Assembly: GCA_001931535.1 (NCBI GenBank)
Contig: CP016211.1
Location: 13,252,377 to 13,316,376 of the forward strand
DNA: 64,000 nt
Reading direction: 5' to 3'
DNA from: Minicystis rosea
GTDB lineage: Bacteria; Myxococcota_A; Polyangia; Polyangiales; Polyangiaceae
Of this stretch, positions 9,053 through 18,300 are shown one piece after another. Position numbers and translations under genes: made by a program. The notes under the pieces were generated by a model. It ran no database searches and was not told the DNA's origin. It was given only the letters and a program-made list of their open reading frames with translations. Position 1 is the first letter of the stretch, and the number at the start of each line of letters is the position of its first letter.

Positions 9053-10542
9053 TAAGCCCCACCGTACCCGGCACACCCTGGATCGAAGATCGGTCCGACG
9101 ACACGATCGAGGATGTGTGGACGTCGACGAGCGCGCCCAGCGTGGCGCGCGTGTCGGCGCTCGGCCGCATCCTCCAGGCGGAGGAGAGCGGCGCGCTGGC
9201 CCGCGCCGTGGCGGAGATCATCGAGGGCGCCCGCGAGGTCGTGCTGGTCTCGAGCTTCCTGTTCGCCGACGACGCGACCGAGCGAGCGTTGCTCGACGCG
9301 GCGAAGCGCGGCGTGCGCGTGTACCTGCTGGTCGCCACGGAGGCGCGGCTCGAGAAAGAGGTCCGCGGCGACGACAGCTTCGGTCAGAAGGTCGTCGATG
9401 AGCACAAGGGGCTCCTCGATCGGCTGGCCGGCTGGGTCTATGTGCGCTCGGCGGAGCACTTCCACGCGAAGTTCGTGGTCGCTGATCCGAAGATCCGGCC
9501 GCGCGGGGTGCTGCTCACCGCAAACCTCACGTGGGAGGCGCTGACGCGCAACCACGAGCTCGGCGTGCTGCTCGGCACCGACGAGGCCCGGGCGCTGGCG
9601 GCGCTGTTCACATGGGCGTTCTGGGAGTCGGCGCAGCGCGAGCTCCTCGCGGCGGGGAGCCTACCGCCGGTGACAGTAGCGGGGCGGATCTCGCTCCCAC
9701 CGCATTCGGCGAGTCTCGTGGCGACGGCGGCGGAGAGGCGGGATCTTCGCGCGGCCGTGCTCGAGACGATCCGCGGCGCCCAGCGTATGCTCGTCGTCGC
9801 GACGTTCGGCATCGACGACCGCGAGGTGATCGAGGCGCTCGCGGAACGCGCCCGGAGCGGTGTCGTCGTCACGCTCCTGGTGCGGCACCCTCGCCCCACG
9901 ATGTTCGAGACGCTGCGTGAGCTGGTGCACAGGGATGTATGCGTATTGGGGGTCAGTAGGTTTCTCCACGGCAAGGCGATCATCGCCGATGGCAGGCGCG
10001 GCCTCGTGATGACGGCGAACCTCCAAGAGCACGGGCTCGACAAGGGCTTCGAGGTTGGAGTCCAGCTCACCGGTGACGATGCGGCGGCACTCGATCGGAT
10101 GCTCGCGTCCTGGCAACGGGGGGCAACATCGCTGCTGTGTGCCTCCACGCGCCTCGGGGACGCCCGCGGCTCGATGCACGTGATGAACGGGAAGGACTAC
10201 CGCGAGATCAGCGTCGAGTTGGATGGGCGTGTCGATGACGGCGTCACCAAGGTCGACTGCTGCACCCGAATTCCTAGCGCTCGACGCGCTACCCCGGCAC
10301 GCGCGCCAGCGGGGAAGCTGTATCACCGCATCGAGCACACGTGGTTGATCGCGCCTCCAGTGCTCGCGAAGGGTGGGCGGGCGATCCCTGCACCGAAGGA
10401 TGGGGGTCCCGTCCCACCGTTCCCCGTCCACGAGGAGCCCGGCGGTCGGCGCGTCTTCGCGATCGGCAGCCTCGGCGAGGTCGCGGCGGCGCAGGCCGCC
10501 ATGACCGCGTTCGGCATCGAGGCCATCGTGCTACGGGGCTGA
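9049..10542 (+). CDS. Phospholipase D-fold protein with two HKD motifs
   Basis: 497 residues from a GTG start that overlaps the previous stop. Two complete HKD catalytic motifs are visible: HAKFVVADPKIRPRGVLLTA with NLTWEAL after it (first half), and HGKAIIADGRRGLVMTANLQ (second half), each giving H-x-K-x4-D and a following N. This is the PLD/nuclease superfamily arrangement, in which the two halves form one active site. Beside a helicase and a winged-helix-like protein it is more likely a nuclease than a lipase; this is inference. The C-terminal ~130 residues have no HKD motif, and the end carries a short DUF2007-like or ferredoxin-like alpha/beta segment (VFAIGSLGEVAAAQAAMTAF). The cassette ends here. 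Confidence 0.85.
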   Translation: MISPTVPGTPWIEDRSDDTIEDVWTSTSAPSVARVSALGRILQAEESGALARAVAEIIEGAREVVLVSSFLFADDATERALLDAAKRGVRVYLLVATEARLEKEVRGDDSFGQKVVDEHKGLLDRLAGWVYVRSAEHFHAKFVVADPKIRPRGVLLTANLTWEALTRNHELGVLLGTDEARALAALFTWAFWESAQRELLAAGSLPPVTVAGRISLPPHSASLVATAAERRDLRAAVLETIRGAQRMLVVATFGIDDREVIEALAERARSGVVVTLLVRHPRPTMFETLRELVHRDVCVLGVSRFLHGKAIIADGRRGLVMTANLQEHGLDKGFEVGVQLTGDDAAALDRMLASWQRGATSLLCASTRLGDARGSMHVMNGKDYREISVELDGRVDDGVTKVDCCTRIPSARRATPARAPAGKLYHRIEHTWLIAPPVLAKGGRAIPAPKDGGPVPPFPVHEEPGGRRVFAIGSLGEVAAAQAAMTAFGIEAIVLRG

Positions 10543-10657
10543 GACCATAAGTGGCGGCATTGCGCGCGAGAGCCCGCGGTGCGCGGTAGGAAGAGCCGAT
10601 CAACGCAGGGATCCGAGGCCCGGGCGCCCTCCCGGCCGCCGGTCCCAGGGAAACGCC

Positions 10658-10888
10658 ATGCTCCCGCGGTCGACCGCGCGGAAGCGCACCTTCACGGTTG
10701 CCGTCCTGGTCATGGCCGCCGCGTGCACGGATCGCGCGCCACTGGCCGACACGCGCGCGCCGCTTGCCGGGCACGCTTCGCAGTTCGCCGCGTCGCGCGT
10801 CGTGGGGGCCGAAGGCTTCGGCTTGGGCATTACGGACGTTGCCATCGCGGACCTCGACGGCGATGGTACAAGTGGAAGCCGATCAAGA
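10658..10888 (+). pseudogene. Truncated lipoprotein with an FG-GAP/VCBS-like repeat start
   Basis: An ATG at 10658 opens MLPRSTARKRTFTVAVLVMA followed by AACTDRAP, a convincing lipobox (AAC) after a hydrophobic stretch. Then comes GFGLGITDVAIADLDGDGT, which looks like the first blade of an FG-GAP/VCBS repeat protein with its Ca-binding DLDGDG loop. The similarity stops there and the frame runs straight on into the next gene. It is probably the 5' stump of an unrelated secreted-protein gene, joined here by a rearrangement. It may supply the promoter for the gene that follows; that is speculative. Confidence 0.35.
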
Positions 10889-10918
10889 AGTGACTCGGCC
10901 ACCACAGGAAGAGGACAC

Positions 10919-12999
10919 GTGTCGGACTTCCGTTCCATCGGTTTCTACGACGCCGCCACGATCGAAGCGATCCGTCTTCCAGTGTGGCAGCAGCTGCTCG
11001 GCGCCGTCGGCTATCCCGTCGGTCTGACCGCGAACTCGATCAGCTACGCTTCGCTAAGGACGGCGTTCGCGGGGGCGACCTCCCGAGTGCTCTCGCTCAT
11101 GCCCTCCAAACCATCACCGACCTGAGCACCGAGCCGGCGCGCGAAACCCTGCTCGAAGAGGCGCATGCTGCGGGCCTGGACACGTCGACGTGGCACGACA
11201 CCGCTCCGGTGGAGCTCGTCGCGCGGCTCTGTGCCGAGGCACGAAGCCGCGAGCCCCTCGTTCGAGTGCTGCAACGGGCACAGCTCAGCGTGTACGAGGC
11301 GCGCGCCCCGCGCGCCGTCAAGGAGTACGCCGGTCGGGCGCCCCGGAATCTCCCGGATCCAGAGCGCAAGGCCAAGCGGCTTGAGCGTGAGCTCGCCGCG
11401 TGGTTCGCGGAGAACGGCATGAGCGATCACGTCGAGGTGAACGCCATCGAGGACGACCACGAGGTTCGGTTCGTGATCGTCCACGGGCGTCGGCTCGCGG
11501 CACCGCTCGTCGTCGCCGAGCAGGGCCGGATGCTCTTGCCTCATCGGCCCGTACAGTGCGATCTCCTCCGCTACGAACCGTCGAGCGGGCGGCTGAAGGT
11601 GTCGGCCCCGTACCCTCGGCTCGTCCGCAACTACCGGGAGTCGGCCGGCCGAGTCTTCTTCGACGACGCCGACTTCTTCGAGAACGAGACCGCTTGCAGC
11701 CTGGCCCCACTGCGCGAGCACGGGGCGACGGCGCTCACTCGGCATACGTGCGCAGAGGTCGAGCAAGTGCGTCTGACCTACGCCGTGTGGCGTACTCCCG
11801 AGGGCGACAGGTGCACGTTCACCAGCAACGATTGCTTCGCCCTGATGGAGCGGCTGAACCTGCGTCGCGCCGAGGGCGAGCTCCTTGAGGTGCGGCTCGC
11901 CATCAAGTTCTACGGCAAGGCGCCGAACCGAGTGACCGTGACGCTGCGCGAGCCGGACTACCTTGACTATCGGGAGACCAGCGAGGCGCGCAGCATCCTC
12001 GTCGAGCGACTCCTCGCGGAGCTCGGCATCTGGCAGGCGGAGCGGGATCGACTGGGGCGCGACCTCTGGGGACTCGCCGCCGGCGCTCACACGATCGAAG
12101 CCTGGCGCATGGCGCTCGGCCGAGAGGCCGATCGTATGGCTCGCGAGGGGCTGCTGCTACCCGCGCGGCTTCCCGCGGTCGTCGAGCCCGGGCATCCGTC
12201 AGGCGCCCGTGTACTCGACGTCATCGCGATGGACGACGATCCTCCATTTCTGGGCGTGCGTCCCGCTCCGGGCGCAGTTGGCCGGCCGCTCTCGCCGACC
12301 GATGTCCAAGGATACGCGGTCCGTGTGCCGGACGTCGCGCGGCTCTTCATGCAGGAACTTGGCCTTGAAGGGGCGCTCGCCCCGACGCTCGCCGACGGCG
12401 TGTTCGACATTGGCCGCCGCACGTTCGGCGCAACGACCGTCCGTGTGCTCCTCGCGCTGCGCGAACCCGCGGCGGTGGAGTCGCTGCTCCGAGAGATTAT
12501 CCGCGCGCCCGAGGGGTCGGTGGTGCTCATTCCAAAGGGGCGCTCGCTCCCGACCGGCTACGCCGTGGCGGACTTCAGCCACATCCTCCCGCCCCATCAC
12601 GACACCCTTCGCTCCATCATCTTTGCGTTGCACCTCGAGAACCAGGTGGAGGCGCTCCTGATCGCGCCGCCAGACACGAGGCTCGTAGTGGATCGGAAGC
12701 TGCGTCGCGCCTGGCTCGATCGGACCGACCTCGTGATGCTCAAGGACCAACCGTTCGACTTCGTGCAGCATGTCGTCGACGCCGCCGAGCAGGGGCGCGT
12801 CATTCCAACGGCGGAGCTCGACGCGAAGCTGTCAAAACGAGACGCCGCAGCGAGGCAGGCGAGAAGCCGAGCCCGCGACGCCATTCAGAAGAGCTTCGAG
12901 CTCGCGGGAAAGGCCCCGCCGACCGATCTGGAGACGCTCTTCGAAGGCCAAGGCGGAGGCAACGGCTGGCGCCTGACGGCATCGCACTTCATTCGCTGA
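10919..12999 (+). CDS. Large unrecognised protein of the ubiquitin-like operon, interrupted by a -1 frameshift
   Basis: The likely start is GTG 10919, preceded by an AGGAAGAGG-like ribosome site. The opening SDFRSIGFYDAATIEAIRLP is in one frame, and from ~11071 the sequence continues in the -1 frame as GGDLPSALAHALQTITDLST up to 12999. Together they give about 690 residues. The first ~140 residues are all-helical and look like a compact protein-interaction module. The middle has VNAIEDDHEVRFVIVHGRRL and VFFDDADFFENE, and the C-terminal third has FGATTVRVLLALREPAAVES and VLIPKGRSLPTGYAVADFSH. I find no catalytic motif or transmembrane segment and recognise no family. It directly precedes the Ubl-E2 and JAB-E1 genes on the same strand, so it is the best candidate for a target, adaptor or sensor of that pathway. 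Confidence 0.6.
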
Positions 13000-13132
13000 G
13001 CGTCGCGCGGGCGTCGCCGGGGACTGTTCGCAGGGGGCCCTCGCCGCGACGACGCCGCGACGGCGTCGTCCGGCCATCTGACGCACGTTTCCGCCTGTGC
13101 ACGGCGCCAATCGCTGTGGACACGAGGACACC

Positions 13133-13723
13133 GTGAACACCCGGACCATCCCGATCTTCATCAACGGCCACAAGTACGACCTCACCGAGGCGACGCAGAC
13201 CGGCGCGGCGCTGAAGCGCCTCGCGGGGATCCCGCTCACGGACGTGCTCTTCCTCCAGCAGCCCCACGAGGACAAGGTCATCGCGAACGAGACCGCGATC
13301 ACCCTGCAGCCCGGCGCGCACCTCCACAGCCAGCCCCCGGCCGACTACGGTCGCGGCCCCGCGATCGACGCCGAGGCGCTCGGCGTGGCGAGCGCCTTCG
13401 ACGTTCTCCCCCAGCCCGATGGGTGGACGTTCGTCGTCGTCCATGAGTACGCCCTGCCCAACGGATACCAGCCCCGGTCCGTGAAGCTCCTCGTGAAGCT
13501 CCCGCCGCTCTTCCCCGAGGCGCAGCCGGACATGTTCTGGCTCGCGCCCGCCGTCAAGACGTCGGCTGACGCGGTGCCGGCGGGCGCGAGCATTGAGCAG
13601 GCGCTCGACTCCTCGTGGCAGCGCTTCTCGTGGCACCTCAAGCCGGGCGCGTGGAAGCCCGGTGTGAGCACGCTCCGCGACTTCATGCGCTGCATCCGCG
13701 CCCGGTTCGAGCGCGGCAACTAG
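13133..13723 (+). CDS. Ubiquitin-like domain fused to E2-like domain (multi-ubiquitin + Prok-E2_E type)
   Basis: Start GTG 13133 is chosen because the beta-grasp domain begins immediately: TIPIFINGHKYDLTEATQTG, then LKRLAGIPLTDVLFLQ and ITLQPGAHLHSQPPADYG (residues ~5-73). This matches the bacterial multi-ubiquitin family. Residues ~84-192 fit prokaryotic E2 family E: FDVLPQPDGWTFVVVHEYAL, LLVKLPPLFPEAQPDMFWLA, then WQRFSWHLKPGAWKPGVSTL. The only cysteine in the whole protein is C187, in the last helix, not in the usual E2 active-site loop. The Ubl has no free C-terminus because it is joined to the E2 through PPADYGRG. It is followed after 13 nt by the JAB-E1 gene. Predicted role: donor and/or carrier in a Bil-like protein-modification pathway. 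Confidence 0.85.
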   Translation: MNTRTIPIFINGHKYDLTEATQTGAALKRLAGIPLTDVLFLQQPHEDKVIANETAITLQPGAHLHSQPPADYGRGPAIDAEALGVASAFDVLPQPDGWTFVVVHEYALPNGYQPRSVKLLVKLPPLFPEAQPDMFWLAPAVKTSADAVPAGASIEQALDSSWQRFSWHLKPGAWKPGVSTLRDFMRCIRARFERGN

Positions 13724-13736
13724 GGAGGGTCCCACC

Positions 13737-15053
13737 ATGCACCTCCGCATCCCGCAGCAGCTCTGGGAGCCCTTGCATCGCGAACTCTTCGCGCGCCTGG
13801 ACGTGGAAACCGCCGGAATCATCCTCGCCGAGCCGTACACCCTCGCCGAGGGGGCTCGCCTCCTTGTCGCGCGCACGGCCGCGGTCGTGCCCGAGTCGGC
13901 TTACGTGATCCGTGCGTTCGACCAACTGCGCCTCGATCCCGTTGCGCTGAACCGCCTCGTCCGTCCGGCGAGGGAGTACGGGTGGGCGATCATCACTGTG
14001 CACACCCACCCGGGCGCCACGGAGCCCTGGTTCTCGTGGGCCGACGATCGCGGCGATGCCCGGCTCATGCCGTCGTTCGCCACGCAGGTTCCGTCCGCTC
14101 CGCACGGCTCCATGGTTGTGGTCGCGGACGGATTGCCGCTCGCGCGCATCTTCGACGGGGGACCCCCGCGCGAGATCGGCATGCGCATCGTGGGCGAGCG
14201 GCTGGTCTTCTGGCCGCCCGCACGCGCTCCAGCGGCCGATCCGGCCTTCAATCGCCAGACTCTTGCCCTGGGCGCCACTGGTCAAGCGGCGCTCCGCGCG
14301 GTTCGGGTCGGCGTCGTCGGGCTCGGGGGAACGGGCTCGGTCACCGCCGCGCAACTCGCCCACCTCGGGGTCGGTGGCCTCGTGCTCGTTGACGGCGATC
14401 GGGTGGAAGCCTCGAACGTTCCGCGTGTCTTCGGCGCCACCAAGGCGGACATCGGGGCGCTCAAAGTCGACGTTGCCGCGCGGTACGCCCGCGCGCTCGA
14501 CGTGTCGGCCGTGAGCGTGCCGACGGCGCTCGCCGGGGACGAGCAGATCCGGATGCTCTACGGCTGCGATGTCGTCTTCTCGTGCGTGGATCGGCACACG
14601 CCTCGCGCGCTCCTCAACCGGCTCGCCTATTCGGCGTGCATCCCGGTCATCGATCTCGGCGTCGCCTTCCGTGCCGACGAGCGTGGCGACATCGTGGGCG
14701 ATGCCGGGCGCGTCGTCGTCCTCGGCCCCGGTCGCCCCTGCTTGGCGTGCTGGGGCGTCCTCGACCCGGAGCGACTCCGGATCGAGGCGCTCTCTGAATG
14801 CGACGCCGCCGACGAGGCCCGCGCGGGCTACATCGACGGAGCCCACGCCCCTCAGCCGAGCGTCATTGCCTTCAACGTGATGGTCGCTGGCGCGGCCGTC
14901 GTGGAGCTGCTTCGCCTGGTCACCGGCTTCGCCTCGGGCGCGGCCGGGCCGAGCAGACTGAGCTTCTCCTTCTCGGCGGCCACGATGCGCCGGACCAGCC
15001 TCGCGTCCTCGGCGGTCTGCTCAATCTGCGGACACGGCCCTGTGAGGGGCTGA
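13737..15053 (+). CDS. JAB/MPN+ deubiquitinase-like domain fused to E1-like ThiF adenylyltransferase
   Basis: 438 residues; GGGAGGG lies ahead of ATG 13737. The N-terminal ~150 residues are a JAB peptidase with a complete zinc site: E25 (ETAGIIL), then HTHPGATEPWFSWAD giving H89, H91, S100 and D103 in the canonical H-x-H-P-x7-S-x2-D spacing. From ~188 an E1/ThiF domain follows: VGVVGLGGTGSVTAAQLAHL (nucleotide-binding glycines) and LVLVDGDRVEASNVPR. C333-x2-C336 and C428-x2-C431 look like the structural zinc site of ThiF/MoeB, which leaves C353 (SECDAAD) as the candidate thioester cysteine. It should adenylate and load the Ubl of the upstream gene, while JAB trims or removes it. The two opposed activities on one chain suggest tight control. 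Confidence 0.9.
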   Translation: MHLRIPQQLWEPLHRELFARLDVETAGIILAEPYTLAEGARLLVARTAAVVPESAYVIRAFDQLRLDPVALNRLVRPAREYGWAIITVHTHPGATEPWFSWADDRGDARLMPSFATQVPSAPHGSMVVVADGLPLARIFDGGPPREIGMRIVGERLVFWPPARAPAADPAFNRQTLALGATGQAALRAVRVGVVGLGGTGSVTAAQLAHLGVGGLVLVDGDRVEASNVPRVFGATKADIGALKVDVAARYARALDVSAVSVPTALAGDEQIRMLYGCDVVFSCVDRHTPRALLNRLAYSACIPVIDLGVAFRADERGDIVGDAGRVVVLGPGRPCLACWGVLDPERLRIEALSECDAADEARAGYIDGAHAPQPSVIAFNVMVAGAAVVELLRLVTGFASGAAGPSRLSFSFSAATMRRTSLASSAVCSICGHGPVRG

Positions 15054-15327
15054 TCCGAACCAATACCAGGCACCATAGCGCCGCCAGCGCCGCGCTTCCG
15101 GCCGGCAGCCCAAGCGCCCGCTGCAGTTCATCCTCCCTTCCGAGGGGAGTGCTCGACCGAACACTGCGGCAAATGTTCGATCTTCCTTGTGAATCATCGA
15201 TCGGTGTTGCCAGCTTACCACGCGCCTGGTGCCGGCGATCTCCCGAGCCGCATCGTGCTCGCCCCCCGAGGGGCGTGGGGCGGCCCGCGGCGTCACGCAG
15301 GCCACGGATGCACCCGCGCGCATGGCC

Positions 15328-18300
15328 CTACCGAGGGCTTGCGTGCGGCAACGCCCCGGCGTCGAGCAAAGCCCAGAGGAAGCGCACCGCGTTGCGCGTC
15401 GCGTACTTGCGCAGCGCGCCGCCGCCGATGGCGTCGAGTTGCTCCTTGCGATGATCGCCGTAGTCGGAGATGCCGCGGATCACCAGCGCCGCCACGGCGG
15501 GCTCGCGCGACCGCGCCACCTTGAGGACGGCGAAGGATTCCATGTCGAGCCCCTTGATGTTCCGGTTGAAGCGGCGAATCCACTCGGAGAAGGCCACCGC
15601 TGCGCCCACGACCGGGCCGCAAGCCTCGTGCCCGTTCGTCAGGATTTCCGCCTCGGCGCGCACCATATCGGTCGCCCAGAGCTTGCTCCGCTTCTCCTCG
15701 TCGGGCAGCAACCGCGCCAGGTCGGCCTTCGCTTCGGTGCGCCAGGCGTCGAAGAGCGCCTCGTGGCTCAACTCGAACCCGCTCGCACGCGTGTACGCCT
15801 CGTAGCTCGGCTCCACCTGCGGAGCGCCGGGCACGATCGCGAAGCCCCCTTGCTCCGTGGGTGTGGACTTCGCGTCCTGCATGTACTGCTCGACGTGAGA
15901 CGGCACGAACACGTCCCCGACGCGGACGTCCTTGTGAATGCCGCCGGAGATGCCGATGTTCACCACGCAGGCCGGCTTGAAGATCGTGATCTGGCGCTCG
16001 GTGACCCGCGCCGCCTCGGTCTCGCCCATAGGCCCGACGATGGTCAGTACGCAGCGGTAGCTCCCGCGCTGGAAGAGGTACGAGTTCATCGTGCCGTCGC
16101 CACACGGTTCCCGCCTGTCCACGAGAGCCAATAGCTCTTTTCCCTCCTCGTGGAGCGCGATCACGATCCCGATGTCGACCTGAGCGGTGCCGTTGGTCAT
16201 AGAACGTTCCTCTGATTTCCCAGGTGCGGGGCGCGGGCCAAGCGCCAGGACTTCCTGGGCGGTGAGGGGTACCCACGTGCTCTGCGCAGCCGCCTCCTTC
16301 GCGCCGTGGATGGCCCAGGTGTAGTCGCGCGCCGGAAGTTCGCACTGGATGCGTTCGAGGGCGGCGATGGCTTCGGGTTTAGCCCGAGAGATGATCTCGC
16401 TCAGAACCGCGTCACGCAGCTCCGCTACCTGATGACGAGGGGTCACCTCGGCGAAACCACGCATCGTATCCCGCGGATCCTCTTCATGCGGAAACTCGTG
16501 CGCGAGCCAGACATAGAGATCCGCAGCATCGGCGGTCGACAGGGGGGCGCTCCAGTTGCGGGAATGGCGTAGATCATACTCACGAACGAAGGAGAGAAAG
16601 ACCTCACGACAGAACGCGCTATCTGACTGGAGCGAAGGGAGAAGCGCGGCCCAGCCAACCTCGGGCGCAAAGGCCATGAGGGCGTGCCCCGCGGCACGTG
16701 CCTTCAACCGCGCCGAAGCTTCGACTGATGGAGGTGGAGACATGAGCGCGGTGGCCCACTCAATCGATCCTTCGATATGATGTTGGATGAGCGCATCCAG
16801 CAAGTTGCCCATGAATTTGGGCTTGAGATCGTTGTCGCGGATAAAATTCAAGACGAAGCTTCCCAGTCGCGCGTCCCAGCACTGTTCCATCTTGTAGACA
16901 GGGAAGGGAAAGTCGTAACGGTCGTGATCCTGTCTCAGCAGCGTATCGAACACGGCGAGGACTCGGTCCGGGACGGCGCGGTAAGCGCGAGCGGTAAGTT
17001 GCTTGGCTCGGCCCTCGGCGTTGGGGGCGAACGCGACCGCGATCGCGGCCCAGTTCGGCCAGATTTCTGGGTGGCTGTCGAACCAGGCCGGATCAAGATG
17101 ATCGATGAGGCAGAGGTATCGGTAGCCTGCCGCGGCCGGGAAATAGATGACGCTTCGGCCAAGCCACTCTTCGGGTGTGTCCTGGTTTCTAATTAGATAT
17201 TGCTTCCCTACCGCCAGAATTCGCCCCCGAATCTCCTCGTCGGCTCTGGCCCATCCCGGAAACGCCTCCAAGTCCCCCTCATGCTGATGGGCGTGCGCCT
17301 TGCCGTCAGGATCCATCCTGAGCCAGTGATGGAGCTGCCACGCGGCGGCCGAGTTGCCTGCTTCCGCCAACCTAAGGAGTCGACGAATCCTCTTCTCGGC
17401 GTTAGGAAGTTTCCTGCGCGGCCTCGGCTTGAGCTTATATTTGGCGCAGTACTTCCTTGCCATTCGCTCTTCACGTCGCATCCATCGAGACTCCGCGGAT
17501 CCGAGCGGGACTTCGCGGACCGACAACCATGGCATCGCCTCGGGTAACTCCGGGACCCGATCGAAATTTTCAATAATCGGACCCAACACTTCTGCAGTCC
17601 AATTCATGCCCACTAGGGCCGCCAGAACATGAGCCCAACGCCTTCGCGTTCCGGCGTCGGACATGGCTTGTATTTGTTCAAGGATCCATGAGACATCGGT
17701 CGCGAGCACGATGCTCTGATGAACGAAGCCCGAATCATGGTGCTGATCAAAGGGAGGCAGGGCCATCAGCGCGGACGCGAGCAAGCGCCTGCGCAGGTCG
17801 TCTGCGCGCACGTCAGGCACCGGATTGAGCGCGCTGCGCGCGGCGAATACGCCATCATAGTGGCGCAAACGACGGTGAACCGCCCGCGCAAAGGCGTCTC
17901 GAACATGCAACTCCGACAGATGCTCCCAGCCCAGCCTCAAAGAGGTGTCGCGGAGACCTTCCGGGTAGGCCGACTCTACCTCGTGATCTCGAGGCAAGTT
18001 CGCCACCCACGCGAGAGCGGCGGGCAGGTGCCAGAGGGACAGGTTGCGCTCGAGATCCATGAGGAACATCTCATAAGATCCAGAATGGCGGTGATTCTGC
18101 GGCCGCGTGAGCAGGGCGAACAACTCCTCCGGTGCAAGCTCCTTCCAGAGCGCCCGGAGCGCATATCCCTTCAGCTCATCGTCCGGATCGGTCCCAGCGG
18201 GAGGTGACAGCAACGGACGCAGACGCCGCGTGCTGTCGACGGCTCCCACTTCGAGGAGAGCGCGCGCCGCGACGGTGCGCACCTCCAGGTCTTCGTCTCC

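Noticed and set aside
1..10542. Complete DISARM or BREX system
   Set aside because: A PLD-fold protein, helicase and methylase-like piece are present, but DUF1998, PglZ, BrxC-type ATPase and BrxL are not; calling a named system would overreach.
15054..15327. Possible small gene between the JAB-E1 gene and the STAND-PNP gene
   Set aside because: Convergent gap with only shadow frames; no ribosome site or motif. A terminator probably exists, but no clean hairpin was found.
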